Positions 1 through 9,763 of a stretch of DNA of 64,000 nt are shown here, in pieces (the stretch's first letter is position 1; every line of letters starts with the position of its first letter). The notes below the pieces were generated by a model. The model was not told the DNA's origin. It did not search any database and worked only from the letters and a program-made list of their open reading frames with translations. Origin of the DNA: Kocuria palustris (GTDB taxonomy: Bacteria > Actinomycetota > Actinomycetes > Actinomycetales > Micrococcaceae); contig NZ_VDOR01000009.1 of assembly GCF_007666205.1 (NCBI RefSeq), positions 50,038 through 114,037 of the forward strand, given 5' to 3'. The translations under genes were made by a program, and so were the position numbers.

Positions 1-135
1 GCCTCGGGCACCGGCCCCGAGGAGCTGCGCGCCGGCTTCGATCCGCACGGCCGCGTCGTGGCGCTGCTCGAGGACCGCGGCCGGCCCGGCGAGCGCAGCG
101 CCAAGTCCGTCCTGGTCTTCCGGGCCCAGGGCTGA
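1..135 (+). CDS. truB: tRNA pseudouridine synthase B, C-terminal end (partial)
   Basis: An open frame runs in from the left edge and ends with TGA at 133-135, giving 44 residues. The stretch with GRVVALLEDRG followed by SVLVF resembles the C-terminal PUA-like tail of actinobacterial TruB, which makes pseudouridine 55 in tRNA. The position fits: truB usually lies just upstream of ribF, rpsO and pnp in actinobacteria. The catalytic domain is outside the window, so the call rests on the tail and on synteny. Codon use is GC3-rich like the neighbours. Confidence 0.7.
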   Translation, partial: ASGTGPEELRAGFDPHGRVVALLEDRGRPGERSAKSVLVFRAQG

Positions 136-186
136 AGCAGACCGGGCCGCGCGGCGGCCGCACGAGAGGAAGCAGGGAGCGCACGG

Positions 187-558
187 ATGCTGTGGGGATA
201 CGACGGGTGGTTCTGGGCCGCGGTGGTCCTGGGCTCGCTCTCGACGCTGATCTGCGCGGTCCAGGCCCTGCGGGGCAGGCCGCCGGGGGACGCGACGCAG
301 GGCTCGGTGCTCGTGCTCGAGGCCTTCCTGATCGTCTATCTGCTCGGCTCGATCGCGCTGGGCCTGTTCGGCCCCGCCGCCTCCGGGTCCGTGCTCGAGT
401 ACTGGGGATACCTGCTCACCGCCCTGGTGATCCCCGCGGGCACGTTCATCTGGTCGCTCGTCGAGCGCTCGAGCTGGTCCAACTGGATCCTCGCCGCGAC
501 CGGCCCCACGATCATCGTGATGGTCTACCGGATGAACTTCATCTGGTACTACCAGTGA
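187..558 (+). CDS. Small membrane protein of unknown function (4 predicted TM segments)
   Basis: The gene encodes 123 residues. Hydrophobic segments at about 9-28, 41-62, 72-91 and 98-115 suggest a four-helix inner-membrane protein with short loops and no cleavable signal peptide. I do not recognise a family or catalytic motif. An AGGGAG ribosome site at 174-179 sits 7 nt before the ATG. The gene follows truB by about 50 bp and precedes another small membrane protein by 14 bp, so the two probably form a cotranscribed pair, possibly as partners. Aromatic residues are abundant near the C-terminus (FIWYYQ). Confidence 0.75.
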   Translation: MLWGYDGWFWAAVVLGSLSTLICAVQALRGRPPGDATQGSVLVLEAFLIVYLLGSIALGLFGPAASGSVLEYWGYLLTALVIPAGTFIWSLVERSSWSNWILAATGPTIIVMVYRMNFIWYYQ

Positions 559-572
559 TCAGGAGGGACACC

Positions 573-1073
573 ATGCAGCACAGCACCGATCAGCGCAGCC
601 CCGGACGCCTGCAGTCGAGGTTCGGCCCCCGCGAGGGGGCCGCGCGCACCGATGCGAAGTCCAGCGGCTTCGGGCGGGTCATCATCGTCGTCTACGGCAT
701 CTTCTCGCTCTCGGCGGGCGTGCGGGCGCTCTACCAGATCCTCACCCAGTTCGAGGTCGCGCCCCTGGCCTACCTCCTCTCGCTGTTCTCCGCGGCCGTG
801 TACGTGCTGGCCGCCGTGGCCCTGACCCGGACCGGGCCCCGCTGGCACAGGGTGGCCACGATCGCCGTGCTGATCGAGCTGATCGGCGTGGTGGGGATCG
901 GGGCCTGGACCTACGCGGCGCCGGAGCTGTTCGCCGACGAGACCGTGTGGTCGCACTTCGGCCAGGGCTACGGCTACATCCCGCTGCTGCTGCCCATCGT
1001 GGGCCTGATCTGGCTGCACCGCACGCGGCCGCGCACCGACCGTTCCGACGCACGAGCAGGAGACCGCGCATGA
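573..1073 (+). CDS. Membrane protein of unknown function (4 predicted TM segments)
   Basis: The product has 166 residues: a polar N-terminus of about 32 residues, then hydrophobic stretches near 34-54, 64-85, 93-112 and 133-148 and a basic, charged C-tail. I see no recognisable domain. The ATG at 573 was chosen because AGGAGGG at 561-567 lies 5 nt upstream; the frame is open further upstream but has no comparable ribosome site. The stop overlaps the start of the acetyltransferase gene (ATGA at 1070-1073), which suggests translational coupling. It is probably co-expressed with the membrane gene just before it. Confidence 0.72.
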   Translation: MQHSTDQRSPGRLQSRFGPREGAARTDAKSSGFGRVIIVVYGIFSLSAGVRALYQILTQFEVAPLAYLLSLFSAAVYVLAAVALTRTGPRWHRVATIAVLIELIGVVGIGAWTYAAPELFADETVWSHFGQGYGYIPLLLPIVGLIWLHRTRPRTDRSDARAGDRA

Positions 1074-1759
1074 GCACCGAGGACACGACCGGCACGCAGA
1101 GCGCCGGCACACAGAGCGCCGACGCCGAGACGGCGGCCGCCGGGGCCGCCGCAGGCTCCGGCGACGGGGGCCTGAGCGTCCCGACCCTGGGCGACGGCGC
1201 CCTCACCCTCCGGGAGCTGCGCGCCGCCGACGCGGAGGCGCTGACCGCCAACTGCCAGGATCCCGAGGCGGTCCGCTGGACCACGGTGCCCGAGCCCTAC
1301 GGCGTCGAATCGGCCCTGTGGTACATCCAGCAGCACGTCCCCGGCGCACTCCGGGCCGGCGAGGCCGTGAACTGGGCCGTCGAGGACCCGCAGGGCCGCT
1401 TCCTGGGCACGATCGAGCTGTGCCGCCTGCGCGCGGGGGCCGCGGACATCGGGCTGAACTTCGGCCCGCACGCCCGCGGCACGGGAGCCGCCGAGGGCGC
1501 ATGCCGCCTGGTCATCGACCACGCCTTCGGGCCGATGGGCCTGACCCACCTGCACTGGCAGGCCTTCGACGGCAACTGGGCCTCGCGGAAGCTGGCCTGG
1601 AAGCTCGGCTTCTCCGATCCCGTCCTGGTCCGCGGCTTCATGGAGCAGCGCGGGCAGCTGCGCGACACCTGGATCGCGACCCTGGCCGCCGATGCGCCGC
1701 GCAGCCCGTCGCAGCCCTGGACCGGACCGGGCGCCGACGGCGGCGGCGCCCCCGCCTGA
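1070..1759 (+). CDS. GNAT-family N-acetyltransferase (RimJ/RimL-like)
   Basis: The 229-residue product has a low-complexity Thr/Ala/Gly N-terminus of about 40 residues and then a GNAT fold of the RimJ/RimL type: the TLRELRAADAEAL opening, an IGLNFGPHARGTGAAEGA acetyl-CoA loop near residues 125-145, and the NWASRKLAWKLGF element typical of this subfamily near residue 165. The family transfers acetyl from acetyl-CoA to protein N-termini or small amines; the substrate here cannot be read from sequence. The start ATG overlaps the previous stop. A longer in-frame start at 947 lies inside the previous gene and is unlikely. Confidence 0.8.
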   Translation: MSTEDTTGTQSAGTQSADAETAAAGAAAGSGDGGLSVPTLGDGALTLRELRAADAEALTANCQDPEAVRWTTVPEPYGVESALWYIQQHVPGALRAGEAVNWAVEDPQGRFLGTIELCRLRAGAADIGLNFGPHARGTGAAEGACRLVIDHAFGPMGLTHLHWQAFDGNWASRKLAWKLGFSDPVLVRGFMEQRGQLRDTWIATLAADAPRSPSQPWTGPGADGGGAPA

Positions 1760-1787
1760 GCCGACGCGGGCAGTCCGAGCGAGGGAC

Positions 1788-1793
1788 TACCCT
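1788..1793 (+). promoter_or_regulatory. Candidate -10 box for ribF
   Basis: TACCCT lies in the gap after the acetyltransferase stop and matches the TANNNT form seen before several genes here. No convincing -35 is visible. A start near 1800 would leave a leader of about 140 nt that begins with a GAGGGCC/GGCCCTC hairpin at 1808-1823. I do not see the conserved elements of an FMN riboswitch in it. Confidence 0.35.
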
Positions 1794-1941
1794 GGGACGA
1801 GCGCACGGAGGGCCCCGGCCCTCGCCCGCCGGGCGCCCCGGCTCCGTCCCCCGGAAGGCCACACAGCCCGGCCGCCCGCCCGCCCACGACCCAGCGGCGG
1901 AGGCGGTCCCCGGACCGCCCCGCACCCCACGAGGAGACCCG

Positions 1942-3015
1942 TTGCATCGCTTGCACGACCTGTCCGAGGTGCCCGAGGATCTCGGCACCAGCGTGGTCAC
2001 CGTCGGCAACTTCGACGGCGTCCACCGCGGGCACCAGGAGGTCCTGGGCATGGTCGTGGATCGGGCGCGGCAGGAGGGCGCCCACTCCGTCGTGCTGACC
2101 TTCGATCCGCATCCGGCGCTCGTGCACCGGCCCGATCAGTACCGCGGCCAGATCATGGGCACCTCGGACAAGCTCGACGCCATGGAGGAGCTCGGCCTCG
2201 ATGCGGTCCTGGTCCAGCACTACGACCTCTCCTTCGCCGCCCAGGACCCGATCGAGTTCATGACCCGCTACCTCCTGGAGGGGCTGCGGGCCGTGTGCGT
2301 GGTCGTCGGCGCCGATGCCCGGTTCGGGCGCGGCAACGAGGGCGACGTGAACGCCCTGCGGCGCTTCGGGGACGCCCACGGCTTCGAGGTCGTCGTCGTG
2401 GACGACCTCGAGTGCCGCGGGACCGTCCCGGCGCAGATCCGCACCGAGAGCCTGCCGCTGGTCGGCGTGGACGGGCCCGTCGGGGAGGCCGAGGACGCGC
2501 AGCACGACCCCGAGGACCGGCGCATCTCCTCGACCTGGATCCGCGAGCGCCTGATCGAGGGCGACGTCGAGGACGCCGCGCGCCTGCTGGGCAGGGCCCA
2601 CCGCATGCGCGGGACCGTGGTGCACGGCGCGGCCCGCGGCCGGCAGCTCGGGTTCCCGACCGCCAATCTGGCCCCGGACGCCGACGGCTACATCCCGGCC
2701 GACGGCGTCTACGCCGGCTGGCTGACGGATGCGGCGGGGCAGCGCTGGCCCGTGGCCGTCTCGGTGGGCTCGAATCCCACGTTCGAGGGCGTCTCCCGGG
2801 TCGTGGAGGCGCACGTGATCGACCGGCCCGAGGAGCGGATCGAGGACTTCGACCTGTACGGCCAGGAGATCATGGTCGAGTTCATCGCCCGGCTGCGCGG
2901 CATGGTCGCCTACGAAGGGGTCGAGAAGCTCGTCGAGCAGATGACCCGCGACGTGGACCAGACCCGCAGCATCCTCGCGCAGCACCCGGACGGCATGGCC
3001 GACGTCGCCCGCTGA
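1942..3015 (+). CDS. ribF: Bifunctional riboflavin kinase / FAD synthetase
   Basis: The 357-residue enzyme phosphorylates riboflavin to FMN and adenylates FMN to FAD in the cytoplasm. The N-terminal nucleotidyltransferase domain shows GNFDGVHRGH at residues 22-31; the C-terminal flavokinase domain shows GRQLGFPTAN near residue 235. Length is normal for the family (about 310-360). I chose the TTG at 1942 because GAGGAG at 1931-1936 sits 5 nt upstream and the encoded N-terminus has the usual short lead before the VVTVGNFDG strand. A long upstream in-frame extension overlaps the acetyltransferase gene and is not credible. Synteny truB-ribF-rpsO-pnp supports the call. Confidence 0.95.
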   Translation: MHRLHDLSEVPEDLGTSVVTVGNFDGVHRGHQEVLGMVVDRARQEGAHSVVLTFDPHPALVHRPDQYRGQIMGTSDKLDAMEELGLDAVLVQHYDLSFAAQDPIEFMTRYLLEGLRAVCVVVGADARFGRGNEGDVNALRRFGDAHGFEVVVVDDLECRGTVPAQIRTESLPLVGVDGPVGEAEDAQHDPEDRRISSTWIRERLIEGDVEDAARLLGRAHRMRGTVVHGAARGRQLGFPTANLAPDADGYIPADGVYAGWLTDAAGQRWPVAVSVGSNPTFEGVSRVVEAHVIDRPEERIEDFDLYGQEIMVEFIARLRGMVAYEGVEKLVEQMTRDVDQTRSILAQHPDGMADVAR

Positions 3016-3063
3016 AGGCCCGCCCTCGGCGGCCCGGGGCGGCCGCATGCCGACGGCGCCCCG

Positions 3064-3120
3064 CACGACGGGGGGGCCCCCCCCCCCGGGGGGGGGGGGG
3101 GGGGGGGGCCCGCCGTCGTC
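3064..3120 (+). terminator. ribF 3' hairpin region containing long G and C homopolymers
   Basis: Seven G (3070-3076), eleven C (3077-3087), twenty-one G (3088-3108) and three C (3109-3111) follow each other, bracketed by GCACGACG on the left and CGCCGTCGTCGTG on the right. The bracket and the G/C blocks can fold as a strong stem, so this is probably the intergenic terminator between ribF and the convergent reductase gene. The exact homopolymer lengths should be treated as unreliable. Confidence 0.5.
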
Positions 3121-3148
3121 GTGGCCGGGTCTCGGCCCGGGGCCGCGA

Positions 3149-4057
3149 TCACATCTCCTCGTGCTCGTCCGGATCGAAGCCGGAGCCGGAGAGGCCGGTG
3201 TGCAGCAGGCGGATGCGCTCCATCTGCCGGTCGTCGAGCTCCCAGCTGAACACGTCGAGGTTCTCCGCCATGCGCTTGGGGTTCGCGGACTTGGGGATCG
3301 GCAGGACGCCCGACTGGATCTCCCAGCGCAGGACGACCTGGGCCGGGGTCCGGTTGACCTGACCGGCGATCTCCGCGAGCCACTCGTGGTCCAGGATGTC
3401 GGTCTTGCGCCCCAGCGGGGACCACGCCTCGACCAGGATCCGCTTGTCGTGGTGGTGGGCCCGCAGCGGTTCCTGCTGGTACTGGGGGTGCAGCTCGACC
3501 TGGTTGACGGCCGGGGTCTCCCCGGTCTCCGCGATGAGGCGATCGACGTGCGCCGGGGTGAAGTTCGAGACGCCCACGGAGCGCACGATGCCCTCCTCGC
3601 GCAGTTTGAGCATCGTGCGGAAGGTCTCGACGTAGCGGTCGCGCCGGGGGTTCGGCCAGTGGATCAGCAGCAGATCCAGGCGGTCCAGGCCCAGGCGATG
3701 CAGGGAGCCCTCGACGGAGCGGCGCACGAGCGCCTCGCCGCCCTGGCTGCGGCCGGGGATCTTGGTGGTCACGAAGATCTGGTCGCGCGGCAGGCCGGCC
3801 AGCGCGATGCCGCGGCCGACGCCCGTCTCGTTGCCGTAGTTCACCGCGGTGTCGATGAGCCGGAACCCGCGGCTGATGCCCTCGTAGACGGCCACCTCCG
3901 CGTCGGCGTCGTCCAGCGGGTGGGTGCCCATCCCGATCTGGGGCAGCTCGTGACCGTCGTTGAGGGTGTGCCGGCGCTCGGACACGCCCACCTGATCGGC
4001 CAGCGACGGGTCGACCTCCGTGGCCTCGGACTCGCTGCTGTGTGCGGACTCGCTCAC
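3149..4057 (-). CDS. Aldo/keto reductase (2,5-diketo-gluconate reductase type)
   Basis: The 302-residue product is a TIM-barrel NADPH-dependent reductase. Visible catalytic tetrad elements are D and Y in [10 protein letters not shown] in VTTKI and H in LLLIHWP; the cofactor-binding end has [15 protein letters not shown]. Such enzymes reduce aldehydes and ketones; the substrate is unknown. The GTG at 4057 was selected because an AAAGGAG site lies just upstream on the minus strand; in-frame extension further upstream runs into the rpsO promoter region. It is convergent with ribF and divergent from rpsO. The acidic Ser/Glu-rich first 25 residues are outside the fold. Confidence 0.9.
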   Translation of the reverse strand: MSESAHSSESEATEVDPSLADQVGVSERRHTLNDGHELPQIGMGTHPLDDADAEVAVYEGISRGFRLIDTAVNYGNETGVGRGIALAGLPRDQIFVTTKIPGRSQGGEALVRRSVEGSLHRLGLDRLDLLLIHWPNPRRDRYVETFRTMLKLREEGIVRSVGVSNFTPAHVDRLIAETGETPAVNQVELHPQYQQEPLRAHHHDKRILVEAWSPLGRKTDILDHEWLAEIAGQVNRTPAQVVLRWEIQSGVLPIPKSANPKRMAENLDVFSWELDDRQMERIRLLHTGLSGSGFDPDEHEEM

Positions 4058-4144
4058 GGTCCACTCCTTTCCGTGGGGCTTGCGGGGGCATCCGGGGCCC
4101 GCCCCGCGACGACGGCCCCGGATGTTCCATTCGGGTCCAGTCTT

Positions 4145-4162
4145 GCACTGTCGGGGCAGTGC
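4145..4162. repeat. Inverted repeat between the divergent reductase and rpsO genes
   Basis: GCACTG at 4145-4150 and CAGTGC at 4157-4162 form perfect 6-bp arms around TCGGGG. It lies between the divergent starts, 34 bp upstream of the rpsO -10 box, and could be an operator or chance in a GC-rich gap. Confidence 0.3.
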
Positions 4163-4195
4163 CGCGGCCGTCGGGGGCCCGCGGCGGGCACCTGC

Positions 4196-4201
4196 TATGA
4201 T
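4196..4201 (+). promoter_or_regulatory. Extended -10 promoter of rpsO
   Basis: TATGAT preceded by TGC (TGN extended -10 form) lies 134 bp before the rpsO ATG. It is the most AT-rich spot of the gap. No clear -35 is present, which an extended -10 can tolerate. Confidence 0.5.
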
Positions 4202-4334
4202 ATTCGGCGGTCCGCCTGCAGTCCGTGGCGGACGGACCCCCGAGCCCTGCCGCATCGCCGGCCGGTCTCCTGCCCCGGTGCGCGCACCCGCGTCTTCCGG
4301 GCCGCACGGCACTGGACCCCGAAGGAGTTCACAC

Positions 4335-4604
4335 ATGGCACTCGATCCCGCTGTCAAGCAGTCGATCATCGAGGAGTACGCGACGCACGAGGGCGACACC
4401 GGCTCGCCGGAGGTGCAGGTCGCCGTCCTGACCCACCGCATCTCGGGTCTGACGGAGCACCTGAAGTCGCACAAGCACGATCACCACACCCGCCGCGGCC
4501 TCATGGCCATGGTCGGCCGTCGTCGCCGCATGCTGACGTACCTGCAGAAGACGGACATCGAGCGCTACCGCTCGCTGATCCAGCGTCTCGGCCTCCGCCG
4601 CTGA
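4335..4604 (+). CDS. rpsO: 30S ribosomal protein S15
   Basis: Eighty-nine residues, the standard S15 length. Family signatures are visible: the [11 protein letters not shown] segment near residue 22, the [18 protein letters not shown] helix region near 40-57, and the LGLRR terminus. S15 is a primary 16S rRNA-binding protein that organises the central domain of the small subunit. GAAGGAG at 4321-4327 is 7 nt before the ATG; an upstream in-frame extension is not needed. It stands between ribF and pnp, as in most bacteria, but has its own terminator before pnp. Confidence 0.98.
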   Translation: MALDPAVKQSIIEEYATHEGDTGSPEVQVAVLTHRISGLTEHLKSHKHDHHTRRGLMAMVGRRRRMLTYLQKTDIERYRSLIQRLGLRR

Positions 4605-4620
4605 CCCTCCGTCCTCACCG

Positions 4621-4657
4621 AGGCGGGGCCGCACCGCAGCCCGCGGCGGCCCCGCCT
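4621..4657 (+). terminator. rpsO terminator hairpin
   Basis: AGGCGGGGCCGC (4621-4632) pairs perfectly with GCGGCCCCGCCT (4646-4657) around a 13-nt loop, 16 bp after the rpsO stop. There is no U-tract, as is common for GC-rich actinobacterial terminators. Confidence 0.6.
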
Positions 4658-4925
4658 TCGCGCATCCCGGGCCCCTGGACCGGCACCTGAGCCGGGCAGG
4701 GTCGCCCGATCCGCCGCGTCCGGAGCCCTCCGGAGCCGCGGCGCCACACCATCGCAGCCCCGCCAATGCTGGTCCGCACAGTCCGGACCTGTCAGGCTGG
4801 TGCCGCATGACCGCCTGCCGCGCTCCGCTCAGGAGCCGGCGAGCGACCACCGCGGGAGGCGGCGCACCGCCGCCCCTGCAGGCCGAAGCCGAGCGCCTCC
4901 TTCCGCGCCCCGGTCCTCGACAGTG

Positions 4926-5047
4926 GTCCACGGACTCCGCAGCCCCCGGCTGCGCCGTGGACTTCGATCGAAGACCGAGCGCGAGGCGAGCGGCGGCGGC
5001 CGGAACCGAACCAGCCGGCCATCGACATGGCCGCGACGAAAGGAAGG
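4926..5047 (+). ncRNA. Structured pnp 5' leader (candidate Actino-pnp motif)
   Basis: The 449-bp gap from rpsO to pnp ends in three stacked hairpins: GTCCACGG (4926-4933) with CCGTGGAC (4955-4962), enclosing GCAGCC/GGCTGC; the 12-bp palindrome CTTCGATCGAAG (4962-4973); and CGGCCAT/ATGGCCG (5016-5033) with a 4-nt loop immediately before the ribosome site. An RNA motif named Actino-pnp is known upstream of actinobacterial pnp genes, and PNPase commonly autoregulates through its leader. Assignment to that family is inference; I could not fit a covariance model. The segment 4658-4925 holds no gene I can support. Confidence 0.45.
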
Positions 5048-5053
5048 TGGCCC

Positions 5054-7318
<2,265 letters not shown>

Positions 7319-7353
7319 TCCGCATGCGGCCGCACCGGCGGCCGCCGCTGCCC

Positions 7354-7385
7354 AGGGGCCCCGCATCCGAGGATGCGGGGCCCCT
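7354..7385 (+). terminator. pnp terminator hairpin
   Basis: A perfect 32-bp palindrome: 15-nt arms 7354-7368 and 7371-7385 around GA, 36 bp after the pnp stop. It has no U-tract, but the stem is very stable. Confidence 0.7.
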
Positions 7386-7411
7386 GCCGCTGCCCCGAGG
7401 AGCCCGCCCGG

Positions 7412-7440
7412 TTGGCCGGCCCGGGGCCTGCCCCTACACT
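7412..7440 (+). promoter_or_regulatory. Promoter of the M16 peptidase gene
   Basis: TTGGCC (7412-7417) and TACACT (7435-7440) are 17 bp apart, a good sigma-70 arrangement directly after the pnp terminator. Transcription would begin near 7447. Confidence 0.5.
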
Positions 7441-7524
7441 CGACAGGTCCCCCTCCGGGAGCTCGCGGCCCGGCCCGATCGCGGAGCGGGAGCCCCGCCG
7501 TCGTTCGAGGAGCCGAATCCCCTG

Positions 7525-8874
7525 ATGTCCTACGCCCTGCAGCTGCGCCCGCAGGATCCGCCGGCCGGCAGCGATGCGGCCGCGGAGCCGGTCTGGGACG
7601 GCCCCGACGGCAATGTCGTGCGGCGCACCGTGCTGCCCAGCGGCGTGCGCATCCTCACCGAGGCCATGCCCGGGCTGCTCTCGGCCTCGGTCGGCCTCTG
7701 GGTGGGCGTCGGCTCTCGCGACGAGCAGCCGGGCCACCTGGGCTCGACCCACTTCCTGGAGCACCTGCTGTTCAAGGGCACGGCCCGGCGCAGCGCCCTG
7801 CAGATCGCGGAGGCCTTCGACGAGGTCGGCGGCGAGTCGAACGCGGCCACCGCCAAGGAGTCGACCTGCTACTACGCGCGCGTCCTCTCGGAGGACCTGC
7901 CCATGGCGATCGACGTGCTGACCGACATGGTCACGGCGCCCCTGCTGGACTCCGAGGAGCTCGAGCGCGAGCGCGGGGTGATCCTCGAGGAGCTGGCCAT
8001 GGACCAGGACGACCCGACGGACGTGGCCTTCGAGCACTTCGCCGAGCACGTCCTGCGGGGCAGCCCCCTCTCCCGGCCGATCGGGGGCACTCCGGAGGAG
8101 ATCACCGGCGTGGCCCGCGGGCGCGTGCTCGAGCACTGGCAGGAGCACTACCGGCCGGAGAACCTCGTGGTCACCGCGGCCGGGGGCCTCGACCACGACC
8201 GGGTCGTCGAGGAGGTCCGCACCTGCCTCTCCCGCGCGGGCTGGGATCCGGACGCCCCCGGCCGACCGCGCGCCCGTCGGCCGGCGGCCCCGGACGCGAC
8301 GGCCGCCCTGAGCCCGGACTGGGGCCGGCACCGGCTGCACCGCCCGGTCGAGCAGGCCAACATCGTGGTCGGCCGCCCCGGGCTGGTGATCGGCGACGAG
8401 CGCCGCTACGCGATGACCGTGCTCAACGCCGCCCTGGGCGGGGGCATGTCCTCGCGCCTGTTCCAGGAGATCCGCGAGAAGCGGGGTCTGGCCTACAGCA
8501 CCTTCTCGTTCTCCGGGGCGCACTCGGACGCGGGCTACTTCGGGATGTACGCGGGCTGCGCGCCCTCGCGCGCCGACGAGGTCCTCGAGCTGATGCGGGC
8601 CCAGCTCGAGCAGCTCGCCGAGCACGGACCGGGGGACCGGGAGCTGGCCAAGGTGGTCGGGCAGCTCGCCGGCGGAACCGTCATGGCCCTCGAGGACTCC
8701 GGGTCCCGGATGAACCGCCTGGGCTCGGCCGAGCTCGGCACCGGGGAGTTCGTGGACCTCGAGGAGACCATGCGCCGCGTGCGGGCGGTCACCGCCCAGG
8801 ACGTGCAGCGCCTGGCCGCGCATCTGGCCGACGGCCCCGTCGTCGTGCAGGTCGTCGAGCCATCGGCGTCGTGA
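7525..8874 (+). CDS. M16-family zinc metallopeptidase (processing-peptidase-like)
   Basis: The 449-residue product carries the inverted zinc motif HXXEH (HFLEH near residue 76) and the downstream glutamate region ERERGVILEEL near 150. It also has the R/Y-containing C-terminal half (GGGMSSRLFQEIREKRGLAYS, split here as GGGMSSRLFQ and IREKRGLAY) typical of the PqqL/mitochondrial-processing-peptidase family. These cytoplasmic enzymes degrade or trim peptides; the substrate is unknown. It follows pnp and precedes dapB, as in many actinobacteria. The ATG at 7525 has a weak, distant GAGGAG (7507-7512). The frame is open far upstream through pnp, but that part is only a shadow. Confidence 0.9.
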   Translation: MSYALQLRPQDPPAGSDAAAEPVWDGPDGNVVRRTVLPSGVRILTEAMPGLLSASVGLWVGVGSRDEQPGHLGSTHFLEHLLFKGTARRSALQIAEAFDEVGGESNAATAKESTCYYARVLSEDLPMAIDVLTDMVTAPLLDSEELERERGVILEELAMDQDDPTDVAFEHFAEHVLRGSPLSRPIGGTPEEITGVARGRVLEHWQEHYRPENLVVTAAGGLDHDRVVEEVRTCLSRAGWDPDAPGRPRARRPAAPDATAALSPDWGRHRLHRPVEQANIVVGRPGLVIGDERRYAMTVLNAALGGGMSSRLFQEIREKRGLAYSTFSFSGAHSDAGYFGMYAGCAPSRADEVLELMRAQLEQLAEHGPGDRELAKVVGQLAGGTVMALEDSGSRMNRLGSAELGTGEFVDLEETMRRVRAVTAQDVQRLAAHLADGPVVVQVVEPSAS

Positions 8875-8962
8875 GCCGACCGGGTGTGCAGCTGCGCGCA
8901 CCGCACCCACCGGAGGATGACGAGAGGGCCCGCCCGGCGGAGCCCGTGAAGGAGCAGAGAGC

Positions 8963-9763
8963 ATGAGCGAGACGACGAGCGCCGCCCCGAGCACGGACGA
9001 GGCACCGCAGGAGAGCCTCAGGGTCGCCGTGCTGGGCGCGCGCGGGCGCATGGGCTCGGAGGCGGTGCAGGCGGTGCAGTCCGCTCCCGGCCTCGAGCTG
9101 GTCGCCGCCCTGGGCCGCGAGGACCCCCTGGAGCGGCTCGTGGAGTCCGGGGCGCAGGTGCTGGTCGATCTGACGGTGCCCGCGGCCACGGAGGACAACG
9201 TGCGCTTCGGCGTCGAGCACGGGATCCACTGCGTCGTGGGGGCCACCGGATGGGATGACGAGCGCCTGGCCCGGCTCGAGGCGCTGCTCGGCGAGCATCC
9301 CGGGATCGGCGTCCTGATCGCCCCCAACTTCTCGATCGGGGCCGTGCTGGCCATGCGGTTCTCGGCCCAGGCGGCCCGCTTCTTCGAGTCCGTCGAGATC
9401 GTCGAGCTGCACCACCCGGACAAGGTCGATGCGCCCTCCGGGACCGCATCGCGCACCGCCTCGCTCGTGGCGCAGGCACGGCGGGAGGCCGGCGTCCCGG
9501 CCTCCCCGGACGCCACGCAGACCGACCCCGCGGGCGCGCGCGGCGGGGTGGTCGACGACGTCCGCGTGCACTCGGTGCGGCTGCGCGGGCTGGTCGCCCA
9601 TCAGGAGACCCTGCTGGGCTCGACGGGCGAGCAGCTCACGATCCGCCACGACTCCTTCGACCGCGTCTCGTTCATGTCCGGCGTCCTGCTGGGCGTGCGC
9701 ACCGTCGGGTCCCGCCCGGGGCTGACCCACGGGCTCGACGGCTACCTGGACCTGGACGCGTGA
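8963..9763 (+). CDS. dapB: 4-hydroxy-tetrahydrodipicolinate reductase
   Basis: The 266-residue enzyme reduces HTPA to tetrahydrodipicolinate with NAD(P)H, the second committed step of diaminopimelate/lysine synthesis. It shows the dinucleotide-binding GARGRMG near residue 26 and the catalytic ELHHPDKVDAPSGTA segment near 148-162 with the paired histidines and the lysine. GAAGGAG (8948-8954) precedes the ATG by 8 nt. An acidic extension of about 18 residues precedes the Rossmann strand. The stop overlaps the next gene's GTG. dapA lies one gene downstream, so the two consecutive pathway steps are encoded together. Confidence 0.96.
   Translation: MSETTSAAPSTDEAPQESLRVAVLGARGRMGSEAVQAVQSAPGLELVAALGREDPLERLVESGAQVLVDLTVPAATEDNVRFGVEHGIHCVVGATGWDDERLARLEALLGEHPGIGVLIAPNFSIGAVLAMRFSAQAARFFESVEIVELHHPDKVDAPSGTASRTASLVAQARREAGVPASPDATQTDPAGARGGVVDDVRVHSVRLRGLVAHQETLLGSTGEQLTIRHDSFDRVSFMSGVLLGVRTVGSRPGLTHGLDGYLDLDA

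Noticed and set aside
1794..1941. Possible FMN riboswitch before ribF
   Set aside because: The leader has one short hairpin but none of the conserved six-helix junction sequences of the RFN element.
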